Origin: Sphingobacterium gobiense
GTDB taxonomy: Bacteria; Bacteroidota; Bacteroidia; Sphingobacteriales; Sphingobacteriaceae
DNA length: 64,000 bases
Direction: 5' to 3'
NCBI RefSeq assembly: GCF_002980575.1
Contig: NZ_PVBS01000002.1
Coordinates: 1,302,001-1,366,000, forward strand
The notes under the pieces: generated by a model
What the model saw: the letters and a program-made list of their open reading frames with translations, nothing else
The model's database searches: none
Told to the model about the DNA's origin: nothing
Made by a program: the position numbers and the translations under genes
In this document: piece by piece, positions 8,963-18,674 of the stretch
How positions within the stretch are numbered: the stretch's first letter is position 1
How the letters are laid out: the number at the start of each line of letters is the position of its first letter

Positions 8963-11455
8963 ATGAAGCAGTCTCTCATTTTATTTTTTTTACTTTTTAT
9001 TGTTTATAAATCGAATAGTCAATCAAGCGATTTACGGTTTGTCTTTCGAGAATTCCAATCCGGCTATCTTCCGTTAATTGAGAAGGGAAAGCCACTTCCG
9101 ATACATGTTGATCCAAATGATGACAAAGGTGTTCTGCGCGCTGTCGAAAGTTTGCAGCGGGATTTTGAAAAAGTCGCAGGAATACGTAGCGAGACGACAC
9201 CAGGTATAAAACGAGCGCTTTGGATAGGAACAGTCGGGCAATCGTCTTTAATTGACGGTTTATTGGAAAACGGTTTACTCAATCGTAAGGAGGTTGAAGG
9301 TAAGCGAGAAAAATTTATCATCACAGTCGTCAATAATCCTACGGCCGATCTCGAATCTGCATTGGTCATAGCGGGGAGCGAAAAGCGGGGAACTATATAT
9401 GGAATCTATGAGCTAGCGAAACAGATGGGGGTTTCTCCGTGGCATTATTGGGCAGATGTTCCGGTAGAACGTGCAAAAAATCTCTATGTAAAACCAGGTG
9501 TCTACACCGAAGGTGAACCAGCTGTTAAATACCGTGGAATATTCTTAAATGATGAATACCCCGCGTTGACAAGATGGGCTAACCATGCTTTTGGTGGGTA
9601 TAACAGCCAATTCTATGAAAAAGTATTCGAACTATTGCTTCGTTTGAAAGGAAACTTTTTATGGCCAGCGATGTGGGGCAGTGCATTTTACGATGATGAT
9701 CCACAAAACGGTGTTTTAGCTGATGAGATGGGCATCGTGATGAGCACCTCACATCATGAACCCATGGCGCGGGCGCAGGCCGAATGGAAACGACATGGTA
9801 ATGGTGGCGAATGGGATTACAGTAAAAACAAAAAAGGGCTTCAGGAGTTTTGGCGGGGGGGCATGGAACGTGCTAAAAATTGGGAAACATTCGTGACGAT
9901 AGCGATGCGTGGCGACGGCGATGAACCTATGAGTGATGAACAGAACACCAGTCTGTTGGAGGAAATTGTAAAAGACCAACGTAAAATTATTGAGCAAGTT
10001 ACAGGAAAAAAGGCAGAACATACACCACAAGTTTGGGCATTATACAAGGAAGTCCAGGATTACTATGACGATGGTATGCGTGTACCGGATGATGTGACCT
10101 TACTGTTTTGTGATGATAACTGGGGCAATGTGCGTAAGCTCCCCGCATTGGATGCCAAGCCCCGGAAGGGCGGATACGGTATGTACTATCATTTCGATTA
10201 CGTGGGAGGTCCTCGGAATACCAAATGGCTGAACGTAAGTCAGGTATCCCGTGTGTGGGAACAGATGAACCTTACTTACGAACATGGTGTAGATAAGATT
10301 TGGGTGGTCAATGTAGGGGATTTGAAACCGATGGAATACCCCATTTCCTTTTTCTTGGATATGGCCTGGAATCCCAAGCATTTTAATCCCGGAAACCTAT
10401 TGGCACATACCGAGGGATGGTGTGCGCAACAGTTCGGTGAACAATATGCTAAAGAAGCAGCCCGGCTGATAGACCTGTATACTAAATTTAACCATCGTGT
10501 AACGCCGGAATTGTTAAACCATAAAACCTTTAGCTTGGAAAACTACAACGAATTTGAAAGCGTAGCGAATGCATATCGCGCATTGCTCGTGGATGCCATG
10601 CGTTTGTATAATCAATTACCAAGTGCTTATAAGGATGCTTTCGATCAGTTAGTCTTATTCCCGATCAATGGCATGTCAAACTTGTACGATATGTATTACG
10701 CTAAAGCCAAGAACGATTTTTATGCCGCTAAAGGTGATGTACGCGCTAACTATTGGGCAGATAAAGTTAAAGAAGGGTTTGAACGAGATTCCTTATTGAC
10801 GTTACACTTTAATACACTTTCACACGGAAAGTGGAAGCACATGATGGATCAGGTACGGATAGGCTATACCAGTTGGAATAATCCACCTCATAGTATTATG
10901 CCAAAAATTACCTATGTAGATACTGCTTCCATTACGCCCAATTCCAAAGTCTATGTTGAAGAAGATGGCTATATAGCAATTGAAGCAATGAATTTTCATA
11001 AGGCGAACAACTCTCCAACTGTCCAATGGACGGAACTGCCTAATCTGGGTAAAACCGAATCTGCCATAACGACATTGCCGGTTACAGCGCCGCTGGATGA
11101 ACAGGTATACTTAGAATATAAAATTGATATTAAATCGACCGGTGAGGCAAAGCTAATCGTGTTGACTTCACCCACACTAAACTACAATGCCAATAAAGGG
11201 TTGCGGTATGCGGTCTCTATAAACGGTGGAAAGGAGCAAATCCTGAATATTAACGGGCATTACAAAGGCGAGCTCGGAAAATGGCAAGCCAACCGTATTA
11301 TTGAGAACGTAACAACACACCGTTTTGACAAGAAAGGTGAACATACGATTCGTATCCGGCCGCTCGAGCACGGCATTGTTATCCAAAAAATCATGTTGGA
11401 TCTCGGCGGGTTAAAACCGACTTATTTAGGCCCTCCCCAAAGTGCGAAAAAGTAA
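8963..11455 (+). CDS. GH115 xylan alpha-1,2-glucuronidase
   Basis: Family GH115 enzymes remove (4-O-methyl)glucuronic acid from internal as well as terminal xylose residues of xylan. The 830-residue protein starts with a signal peptide (MKQSLILFFLLFIVYKSNSQ), indicating a periplasmic or exported location. Recognisable family segments include an N-terminal domain with RGTIYGIYELA, the barrel motif KYRGIFLNDE, the metal/substrate region NFLWPAMWGSAF, and STSHHEPMARAQ. The C-terminal beta-sandwich lies around residues 660-815. Length fits the family. It is the first gene of the plus-strand cluster, diverging from the HTCS. Its presence together with GH67 covers both internal and terminal glucuronate. 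Family call is firm; the location within the cell is inferred. Confidence 0.93.
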   Translation: MKQSLILFFLLFIVYKSNSQSSDLRFVFREFQSGYLPLIEKGKPLPIHVDPNDDKGVLRAVESLQRDFEKVAGIRSETTPGIKRALWIGTVGQSSLIDGLLENGLLNRKEVEGKREKFIITVVNNPTADLESALVIAGSEKRGTIYGIYELAKQMGVSPWHYWADVPVERAKNLYVKPGVYTEGEPAVKYRGIFLNDEYPALTRWANHAFGGYNSQFYEKVFELLLRLKGNFLWPAMWGSAFYDDDPQNGVLADEMGIVMSTSHHEPMARAQAEWKRHGNGGEWDYSKNKKGLQEFWRGGMERAKNWETFVTIAMRGDGDEPMSDEQNTSLLEEIVKDQRKIIEQVTGKKAEHTPQVWALYKEVQDYYDDGMRVPDDVTLLFCDDNWGNVRKLPALDAKPRKGGYGMYYHFDYVGGPRNTKWLNVSQVSRVWEQMNLTYEHGVDKIWVVNVGDLKPMEYPISFFLDMAWNPKHFNPGNLLAHTEGWCAQQFGEQYAKEAARLIDLYTKFNHRVTPELLNHKTFSLENYNEFESVANAYRALLVDAMRLYNQLPSAYKDAFDQLVLFPINGMSNLYDMYYAKAKNDFYAAKGDVRANYWADKVKEGFERDSLLTLHFNTLSHGKWKHMMDQVRIGYTSWNNPPHSIMPKITYVDTASITPNSKVYVEEDGYIAIEAMNFHKANNSPTVQWTELPNLGKTESAITTLPVTAPLDEQVYLEYKIDIKSTGEAKLIVLTSPTLNYNANKGLRYAVSINGGKEQILNINGHYKGELGKWQANRIIENVTTHRFDKKGEHTIRIRPLEHGIVIQKIMLDLGGLKPTYLGPPQSAKK

Positions 11456-11482
11456 ACTATAAATAATCGCTATTCCTCTATA

Positions 11483-12895
11483 ATGAATTCAGATAAACTG
11501 CTACCCAATGAGTCGAAAGGCTTTTATAAGTTGTCATCTATGCAGCGCATAGGATTTGGATCCGGTGATTTGGCGCAAAACCTCATCTACCAGACAGTTT
11601 CTATGTATCTGCTTATTTTCTATACCAATGTATTTGGTATTTCTGCGGCAGAAGCTGGTGTCATGTTTTTAGTTGTGCGGATTGTCGATGTTATATGGGA
11701 TCCTATTGTAGGTGCTTTCGTTGATAAGCGTAATCCGAAAATGGGAAAATACCGTTCCTACCTTGTTTTGGGCGGGATACCGCTTACTGGGTTTGCTATC
11801 CTTTGTTTCTGGAACGGATTTTCCGGATCACTGGTATACGCCTATGTGACCTATGTCGGACTGTCTATGCTCTACACCTTGATCAATGTCCCCTATGGCG
11901 CGCTCAATGCATCTCTGACACGAGATACCGATGAAATTACCAAACTGACATCGGTACGCATGTTTATGGCCAACTTGGGTGGATTAACCGTAGGATATGG
12001 TGTGCCAATAATCGTACAGTATTTTTCACCCGATGGGAAGATCAATTCCCGGGAGTCGGGCGAAGCCTGGTTTATCACCATGACCATTTATGCGCTTGTA
12101 GGCTTGTGTTTACTGCTATTTTGCTATACACAGACCAAAGAGCGCGTGGTGATGGATGAAAAAGAAACAGAAAATGTGAAGGTTTCCGATCTCTGGGTTG
12201 AATTCAGACACAACGGTCCGCTGAGGGTATTGGCATTCTTCTTTATCACGGCTTTTGCGATGATGGCCACTGGAAATGCCGCAGGCTCCTATTATATGAT
12301 CTATAATGTGCGGGCACCGGAGATGTTACCTTATTTCATGGCATTAGGATCCATACCGGCATTTATTTTCATGCCCTTAGTACCGACTATCAAGCGGGCC
12401 ATCGGGAAAAAACAGATGTTTTATGTATTTCTGACCATAGCAATTGTGGGGATGATTATGCTTTATATCATTTCTGTCGTCCCATCCTTAAAAAGCCAGA
12501 TTTGGCTAGTGTTGGTCGCCCAATTTATTAAATCAACGGGTGTCATTGTTGCTACAGGTTACATGTGGGCGTTGGTACCCGAGGTAATATCCTACGGAGA
12601 GCATACCACCGGTAAGCGTATTTCGGGTATTGTAAATGCACTGACAGGAATTTTTTATAAAGCAGGAATGGCCTTAGGAGGCATTGTTCCAGGGTTGGTG
12701 TTGGCTTATGTGGGGTTTGATCAGCACAATGCAACAACACAGTCGGTATTTGCCGAACAAGGGATTTTGTGGCTAGTGGCCATCATCCCGGCAATACTGT
12801 TGGTTTTGGCGATGTTTATCATTTCCAGATACAAGCTAGAAGATGATGTTATCGACAAAATCAACATCGAAATCGAGAATAGATACAAACAATAG
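11483..12895 (+). CDS. GPH-family sugar:cation symporter (MFS)
   Basis: Glycoside-pentoside-hexuronide symporter of 470 residues, predicted to have about 12 membrane helices. Family features include the early segment VSMYLLIFYTNVFGI, the loop DPIVGAFVDKRNPKMGKYRSY and the later GYMWALVPEVISYGE with TGKRISGI. Members move di- and oligosaccharides, including xylosides, across the inner membrane. Placed between GH115 and GH10, 27 bases after the former, and upstream of a GH43 without a signal peptide, it most likely imports xylobiose or another short xylo-oligosaccharide. The exact substrate cannot be read from sequence. Confidence 0.9.
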   Translation: MNSDKLLPNESKGFYKLSSMQRIGFGSGDLAQNLIYQTVSMYLLIFYTNVFGISAAEAGVMFLVVRIVDVIWDPIVGAFVDKRNPKMGKYRSYLVLGGIPLTGFAILCFWNGFSGSLVYAYVTYVGLSMLYTLINVPYGALNASLTRDTDEITKLTSVRMFMANLGGLTVGYGVPIIVQYFSPDGKINSRESGEAWFITMTIYALVGLCLLLFCYTQTKERVVMDEKETENVKVSDLWVEFRHNGPLRVLAFFFITAFAMMATGNAAGSYYMIYNVRAPEMLPYFMALGSIPAFIFMPLVPTIKRAIGKKQMFYVFLTIAIVGMIMLYIISVVPSLKSQIWLVLVAQFIKSTGVIVATGYMWALVPEVISYGEHTTGKRISGIVNALTGIFYKAGMALGGIVPGLVLAYVGFDQHNATTQSVFAEQGILWLVAIIPAILLVLAMFIISRYKLEDDVIDKINIEIENRYKQ

Positions 12896-12917
12896 AGAAA
12901 ACATATAAAAAGAAAAC

Positions 12918-14054
12918 ATGAACATAGTAAAAACCATAGTTTTGGCCGGAGCAGCTACGTTAGGTGTTGCCTGTATGTCAACAAATTCACAGGTAACTAG
13001 CCAGAAGAATGAGGCCATTTTTAAGGAAGTCTATGCTGACCGGTTCTATGTCGGCGCAGCTTTGAACCTAGAACAGATTTGGGAACAGAATCCTATTGCT
13101 AGCAAAGTAGTCGAACAGCATTTTAACTCGATAGTAGCCGAAAACTGTATGAAAAGTATGTTTATGCAGCCTCGAGAAGACGAGTTTTATTTCAAGGATG
13201 CCGACCAGTTTGTAGCATATGGTGAGAAGCACGATATGCATATGGTAGGACATACCTTAATATGGCACTCCCAGGCGCCAAGATGGTTTTTTTCCGACAA
13301 AGAAGGAAAAGATGTTTCGCGGGACGTGTTGATTGAACGAATGCGAAATCATATCCATACCGTTGTATCACGTTATAAAGGACGTATTCATGGATGGGAT
13401 GTCGTCAATGAGGCTATCTTAGACAACGGAGAATATAGAAAAAGTAAGTTTTACGATATTATCGGCGAGGATTTCATTCCGTTAGCTTTTCAATTTGCAC
13501 ACGAGGCCGATCCCGAAGCGGAACTCTATTATAATGATTACTCGACGGCTATCCCGGCTAAGCGTGCAGGTATTGTACGGTTAGCCAGAAAACTGCAGAA
13601 AGCGGGGATCAGAATTGATGGCTTAGGTATGCAGGAACATCACGGATTGACCCATGCTTCCCTAGAGGAAACAGAGAAAACCATAAATGATTTTGCGGAT
13701 CTGGGGGTTAAGGTGATGGTTACGGAGATGGATATATCGGTCCTTCCGCATGCAAGAAGACATGTAGGAGCCGAATTGACCGACACGGCAGCCTATAGTA
13801 AGAGCTTAGATCCATATAAGGAAAATCTGCCGGAGGATAAGATGAATGAACTGGGAAATCGCTATGTCGATTTCTTTAAATTATATCTGAAGCATCAAGA
13901 CAAAATCAGTCGGGTAACCTTGTGGGGAGTCGGAGACGCTGATTCCTGGAAAAATGACTGGCCAATCGAAGGACGTACAGACTATCCGTTGTTATTTGAC
14001 CGCGACTATGAACCGAAGCCGTTCTTTAAGGACCTCATCGATTTAGCAAAATAA
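12918..14054 (+). CDS. GH10 endo-1,4-beta-xylanase, lipoprotein
   Basis: Cleaves the xylan backbone with retention. The 378-residue protein has a short lipoprotein signal with lipobox LGVAC (Cys19), then a single GH10 barrel. The proton donor is Glu165 in GWDVVNEAI and the nucleophile is Glu270 in VTEMDI. HTLIWHSQ, YYNDY and the Trp loop TLWGVGDADSW are all intact. No carbohydrate-binding module is attached. The residues after the lipid cysteine (MSTNSQ) lack the acidic stretch often linked to surface export in Bacteroidota, so it may face the periplasm and act on imported oligosaccharides. It contrasts with the second GH10 gene at 25976-27685, which lacks both catalytic glutamates. Confidence 0.95.
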   Translation: MNIVKTIVLAGAATLGVACMSTNSQVTSQKNEAIFKEVYADRFYVGAALNLEQIWEQNPIASKVVEQHFNSIVAENCMKSMFMQPREDEFYFKDADQFVAYGEKHDMHMVGHTLIWHSQAPRWFFSDKEGKDVSRDVLIERMRNHIHTVVSRYKGRIHGWDVVNEAILDNGEYRKSKFYDIIGEDFIPLAFQFAHEADPEAELYYNDYSTAIPAKRAGIVRLARKLQKAGIRIDGLGMQEHHGLTHASLEETEKTINDFADLGVKVMVTEMDISVLPHARRHVGAELTDTAAYSKSLDPYKENLPEDKMNELGNRYVDFFKLYLKHQDKISRVTLWGVGDADSWKNDWPIEGRTDYPLLFDRDYEPKPFFKDLIDLAK

Positions 14055-14071
14055 CTTGATATACCGTTAAT

Positions 14072-15034
14072 ATGAAGACTTCTAGATATTTAGTTCAGCA
14101 TGATTATATGGCAGATCCGTCTGCACACGTATTTGAGGATAAGATTTACATCTATCCCTCTCATGACCGGGAGAGCGGAGTAACCGAAAATGATAACGGC
14201 GATCATTTCGATATGCAGGACTACCACGTATTTTCGATGGATAGCGCTGAAGCAGATGTGATTGACCATGGTGTGGCACTTTCGGTAAAAGATATTCCTT
14301 GGGCAGGACGACAATTATGGGATGCTGATGTAGCCCATAAGAATGGCAGATATTATATGTATTTTCCGCTAAAAGATCAAAACGATATTTTCAGATTGGG
14401 GGTCGCTGTCAGTGATCGACCTGAAGGACCGTTTATTCCCCAACCACATCCAATAAAAGGTAGTTATAGCATCGATCCCTGTGCTTTTGAAGATAATGGA
14501 GAATATTACCTTTATTTCGGGGGAATATGGGGTGGACAATTACAGTTTTATCGAGAAAATAAGTTAACACCTCCTTGCCACTTGCCCCATTTTCATGAAC
14601 CAGCGCTTTGTCCGAAGATCGCGAAGTTACAGGACAATATGCTGGAGTTTGCAGAGGAACCTCGCGACGTGCTTGTGCTGGATGAAGAGGGGAATCCGTT
14701 AAAGCAGGGTGATACCGAACGTCGCTTCTTTGAAGCTTCATGGGTACATAAATATCAGGGCAAATATTACTTTTCGTATTCCACCGGTGATACGCATTTG
14801 TTATGTTACGCCGTTGGTGATAATCCTTATGGTCCCTTTACATATCAGGGGGTTATATTAACGCCTGTCGTGGGATGGACCACGCACCATAGTATTGTAG
14901 AGTTTAAAGAGAAGTGGTTTTTATTTTATCACGACGCCGTGCCATCTGGTGGTAAAACCTGGTTGCGCAGCATGAAAATGATCGAACTGGAATACGATGA
15001 GGATGGTTCGATAAAGACAATAAAAGGACAGTAA
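14072..15034 (+). CDS. GH43 beta-xylosidase/arabinofuranosidase, cytoplasmic
   Basis: Inverting five-bladed-propeller glycosidase of 320 residues made of the catalytic domain alone. The three catalytic acids are visible: base Asp in YMADPSAHVF, pKa-tuning Asp in SIDPCAFED and acid Glu in FFEASWVHK. It begins MKTSRYLVQHDY with no signal peptide, unlike almost every other glycosidase here, so it should act in the cytoplasm. This fits a role in splitting short xylo-oligosaccharides brought in by the neighbouring GPH symporter. It starts 17 bases after the GH10 gene and ends 12 bases before GH67. Whether xylose or arabinose is released is not decidable by eye. Confidence 0.9.
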   Translation: MKTSRYLVQHDYMADPSAHVFEDKIYIYPSHDRESGVTENDNGDHFDMQDYHVFSMDSAEADVIDHGVALSVKDIPWAGRQLWDADVAHKNGRYYMYFPLKDQNDIFRLGVAVSDRPEGPFIPQPHPIKGSYSIDPCAFEDNGEYYLYFGGIWGGQLQFYRENKLTPPCHLPHFHEPALCPKIAKLQDNMLEFAEEPRDVLVLDEEGNPLKQGDTERRFFEASWVHKYQGKYYFSYSTGDTHLLCYAVGDNPYGPFTYQGVILTPVVGWTTHHSIVEFKEKWFLFYHDAVPSGGKTWLRSMKMIELEYDEDGSIKTIKGQ

Positions 15035-15046
15035 AAGGAGAATCTG

Positions 15047-17095
15047 ATGCTTATTATATCCCTAAAAAAACGCTTTTTATATCTATTTTTTATGTTGCCA
15101 TCGTTGGTTAGTGCCGAGGACGGCAGCCAGCTATGGCTACGGTACGTCCCCGTAGAGGAACATATCGCCAAGCAGCGACAGATCAGTCTTGCCAATAACC
15201 ATGAGTCTGCCCTATTGGCAAAACAGGAACTAAACAGATACTGGCGGGGGACTTCGATATCGATGCATTTAGACAAAAAAGCGAAAGCGCTTAAAGAAGG
15301 CTATCAGATTAAAAGCGATGTATCAGGTATACGGTTGACGGCTGCCGAGCCTATAGGTTTATTATACGGCGCTTTTCATTTGCTGCGTCTTCAAGGGGCG
15401 AAGGTGAATATGCAGAACTTGAATATCGAAGAAATTCCCGATTACGATATCCGTATACTGAACCACTGGGATAATCTGGATAGAACAGTCGAACGAGGCT
15501 ATGCCGGCTATTCCTTATGGCGCTGGGACGAACTCCCCAACACGCTGTCTCCCCGATACGAGCAATATGCGCGTGCAAACGCCTCTATCGGTATCAACGC
15601 AACCGTGCTAAACAATGTGAACGCATCACCACAAATACTGACAAGTAATTATATACAAAAGGTGAAAGCTTTGGCCGATATCTTTCGTAAATATGGTATC
15701 AAAGTTTATCTGTCCGCTAATTTCTCTTCGCCGAAAGTATTGGATGGATTGTCAGACTCCGATCCTTCGCGCAAAGAAGTGCAAGATTGGTGGAAAACAA
15801 AAGTCAAAGAAATCTACCAACATATTCCCGATTTCGGAGGCTTTCTGGTAAAGGCTAATTCGGAAGGACAGCCGGGGCCACAGGATCACGGGCGTACCCA
15901 TGCAGATGGAGCTAATATGCTGGCCGATGCCTTAAAACCCTATGGTGGTATAGTGATGTGGCGTGCATTCGTCTATAATCCGTCCGAGCAGGACCGTGCG
16001 AAGCAAGCTTATCAAGAGTTTGTACCGCTGGATGGGCAATTTCGGGATAATGTCATCATTCAGATCAAAAATGGGCCAATCGATTTTCAACCTCGTGAGC
16101 CCTTTACGCCACTTTTTGGTGCTATGAAGCATACGGCACAGATGATTGAATTCCAGATTACGCAGGAGTATCTGGGTTTCTCCAATCATCTGGCTTATCT
16201 CGCACCGCTTTTTAAAGAAACGTTGGATAGCGATACCTACGCGAGAGGTAAAGGTAGCACAGTGGCGTGTATTACGGATGGCAGTATCTTTTCCGCAAAG
16301 AGAACAGCTATTTCAGCAGTTGCAAATATAGGCGAAGATACCAACTGGACAGGGCATCATTTTGCACAGGCAAATTGGTACGCTTTCGGCCGATTGGCTT
16401 GGAATCATCAGCTATCGTCGGAAGAGATAGCAGACGAATGGATTTCTCAGACCTTTACAGATAACCGAGATTTCGCAAAACCTATCCGGCAGATGATGAT
16501 GGATTCACGTGAAGCAGTGGTAGATTATATGATGCCCTTAGGCTTACATCATATTTTCGCCTTCGGTCACCATTACGGGCCAGAACCTTGGGGTGATGTG
16601 GAAGGAGGAAGACCAGATTGGATGCCGTGGTATTATCATAATGCGGATACGGTGGGGGTAGGGTTTGACCGCACAACAACGGGGAGCAATGCTGTGTCGC
16701 AATATAATGAACCGTTGCGGAGCACGTTTAATAGCATCGAAACCTGTCCCGAAAATCTATTATTGTGGTTCCATCATGTGCCGTGGACACACCGTATGAA
16801 AAATGGGCACAGCTTATGGGAGGAACTTTGTTTTCATTATGACCGAGGCGTACAGGAGGTACGGCAGTTTCAGAAAACATGGGATAAGCTCGAACAGTAT
16901 GTCGACGAACAACGATTTAGCGAGATACAATCCAAACTGAAAGTTCAGGCAAAAGATGCGGTGTGGTGGAAAGACGCTTGCTTGTTGTATTTCCAGACTT
17001 TCTCCAAAACGCCTATTCCATACGAGCTGGAGCGACCCATACATGAATTAGAAGAATTAAAAAAAATAAAGCTGGATATGAAGCATCATAATTAA
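15047..17095 (+). CDS. GH67 alpha-glucuronidase
   Basis: Removes 4-O-methylglucuronic acid from the non-reducing-end xylose of aldouronic oligosaccharides. At 682 residues it has the usual family length. A signal peptide (MLIISLKKRFLYLFFMLPSLVSA) indicates the periplasm. The catalytic set is visible: Glu273 in ANSEGQPGP as acid, Asp346 in GPIDFQPR and Glu374 in ITQEYLG as the base pair. The spacings of 73 and 28 residues match the Cellvibrio enzyme (292, 365, 393, from memory). Further landmarks are YGAFHLLRL, NHWDNLD and RGYAG. It sits 12 bases after the GH43 gene and works after GH10/GH30 cleavage. Family call is very firm. Confidence 0.96.
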   Translation: MLIISLKKRFLYLFFMLPSLVSAEDGSQLWLRYVPVEEHIAKQRQISLANNHESALLAKQELNRYWRGTSISMHLDKKAKALKEGYQIKSDVSGIRLTAAEPIGLLYGAFHLLRLQGAKVNMQNLNIEEIPDYDIRILNHWDNLDRTVERGYAGYSLWRWDELPNTLSPRYEQYARANASIGINATVLNNVNASPQILTSNYIQKVKALADIFRKYGIKVYLSANFSSPKVLDGLSDSDPSRKEVQDWWKTKVKEIYQHIPDFGGFLVKANSEGQPGPQDHGRTHADGANMLADALKPYGGIVMWRAFVYNPSEQDRAKQAYQEFVPLDGQFRDNVIIQIKNGPIDFQPREPFTPLFGAMKHTAQMIEFQITQEYLGFSNHLAYLAPLFKETLDSDTYARGKGSTVACITDGSIFSAKRTAISAVANIGEDTNWTGHHFAQANWYAFGRLAWNHQLSSEEIADEWISQTFTDNRDFAKPIRQMMMDSREAVVDYMMPLGLHHIFAFGHHYGPEPWGDVEGGRPDWMPWYYHNADTVGVGFDRTTTGSNAVSQYNEPLRSTFNSIETCPENLLLWFHHVPWTHRMKNGHSLWEELCFHYDRGVQEVRQFQKTWDKLEQYVDEQRFSEIQSKLKVQAKDAVWWKDACLLYFQTFSKTPIPYELERPIHELEELKKIKLDMKHHN

Positions 17096-17121
17096 TTGTT
17101 AACTTATATAAGCCTACAAGA

Positions 17122-18672
17122 ATGAATAAATCTGTTTTTATGATTTTCTTGCTGCCTTTGCTATTGATAAGCTGTAAGAAAGATAATGAGACAAAGAATC
17201 CATCTATGGAGATTTCGACCAACGAAATTGCGCTGACGCATGGCGCCGGACGAGCGGAGCTCACGTTGCACTGGGGCTATTCGGAATGGGAATTGCAAAT
17301 AGCAAAAGAGGGCTTTCTGTCGGATTTTACATTTAAACAGGGTGGGAGTTTAGCTCACGCGAGTGCAACCCGTATCCATTTCAATTATTCAGAGAACGCT
17401 ACGGGCAAAGAACGCCAGCAAGAGTTGATATTCCGAAATCGAACCACCGGCATAGAGCAGGTAGTCAAAATCAGCCAATTGCCAAAGCCACCGATTGAAC
17501 TAGCGGTCAATGTAGCTGTAAAATACCAAAACGTAAGTGGGTTTGGTGGCATGTTAAATCCGGCAATATGGCTAGGCAGTAATCAGCTAACAGAGAGGGA
17601 TGTGGACCTTCTTTATGGAGAAAATGGTTTAGGGTTCAGTATGTTACGCATGATGATTTATCCTGATCCTGCAAATTGGGATAACGATTTGGCAATCGCA
17701 AAAAAAGCCCAATCTTTAGGCGTGCGTATTTTTGCTTCGCCTTGGACACCGCCCGCTCATATGAAGAGTAATAAACAGCAGGCTGGCGGAAATGGAGGTT
17801 TTCTTTTGCCGGAGTATTACCAAGACTACGTCAACCATTTAAATGCTTTTGTAGATTATATGGCAGGAAACGGTGTAACTATTGAGGCCGTCTCTATTCA
17901 AAATGAGCCCGACTGGGATCCAGATTACGATGCATGTGTATGGACGCCTGCTCAGATATTGACTTTTATGAGGGATTACGCGCAAGATATTAAAGTTAAA
18001 GTAATCGCAGCAGAAGCTGTCAATTTTAAAAAGGAGTATACGGATCCGGTTTTAAATGATCCTATCGCCGTTAACAATTTGGACATCGTCGGAACACATT
18101 TGTACGGTGGTGGAATCGGCGACTATCCTTTAGCAAGGCAGCATGGTAAAGAAATCTGGATGACGGAGCACTTGCATAATACCAACAGCCAGGACGACTG
18201 GTCATGGGATCAGGCGCTGATGGTTGGAGAAGAAATATATGGATGCATGGAAGCTAATTTTAATGCTTACATCTGGTGGTATCTGAAACGCTATTATAGC
18301 ATGATCGGTGATGGACAGCAAGGAACTACCATCGGACAATTGCTACCCCGATCTACGATTATGGCGCATTATGCGCAATATGCTACGGGACGCCAACGCG
18401 TAGATATAGATAAAATAGTCGGTAATAATAACTTTGTGCTGACGGCTTATGAAGGGGAATATGACATTACGTTAGTGTTACAGAATAGCGCGGAAACTCA
18501 CTTGGGGGTCATTCAATTCGATTTACCTGTTGAAGTATCCCAGGTAGAGGCAATCGAAAGTACAGAAGAAAGCACGATGGTGAATAAGAATGTCGCTTTA
18601 TCAGAAAATAAAAAAGCTGTTGTCGTCAACGTAGGCGCGCAATCGATTATTTCCATCAAATTAATTAAATAA
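17122..18672 (+). CDS. BACON-GH30 xylanase-type lipoprotein
   Basis: A 516-residue lipoprotein (lipobox LLISC, Cys16, followed by KKDNE, an acidic tail compatible with surface export). Residues about 30-125 form a BACON-like Ig fold. GH30 follows, with Glu262 in SIQNEPDWD as acid/base and Glu349 in IWMTEHLHN as nucleophile, plus the segments VSGFGGMLN, LRMMIYPDP and SPWTPPAHMK. The C-terminal beta domain is present. In xylan loci such GH30 proteins are glucuronoxylanases or other endo/exo-xylanases; the subfamily-specific arginine for glucuronate recognition cannot be placed with confidence. As a probable surface enzyme it may make the first cuts in the polymer. Confidence 0.88.
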   Translation: MNKSVFMIFLLPLLLISCKKDNETKNPSMEISTNEIALTHGAGRAELTLHWGYSEWELQIAKEGFLSDFTFKQGGSLAHASATRIHFNYSENATGKERQQELIFRNRTTGIEQVVKISQLPKPPIELAVNVAVKYQNVSGFGGMLNPAIWLGSNQLTERDVDLLYGENGLGFSMLRMMIYPDPANWDNDLAIAKKAQSLGVRIFASPWTPPAHMKSNKQQAGGNGGFLLPEYYQDYVNHLNAFVDYMAGNGVTIEAVSIQNEPDWDPDYDACVWTPAQILTFMRDYAQDIKVKVIAAEAVNFKKEYTDPVLNDPIAVNNLDIVGTHLYGGGIGDYPLARQHGKEIWMTEHLHNTNSQDDWSWDQALMVGEEIYGCMEANFNAYIWWYLKRYYSMIGDGQQGTTIGQLLPRSTIMAHYAQYATGRQRVDIDKIVGNNNFVLTAYEGEYDITLVLQNSAETHLGVIQFDLPVEVSQVEAIESTEESTMVNKNVALSENKKAVVVNVGAQSIISIKLIK

Positions 18673-18674
18673 AT

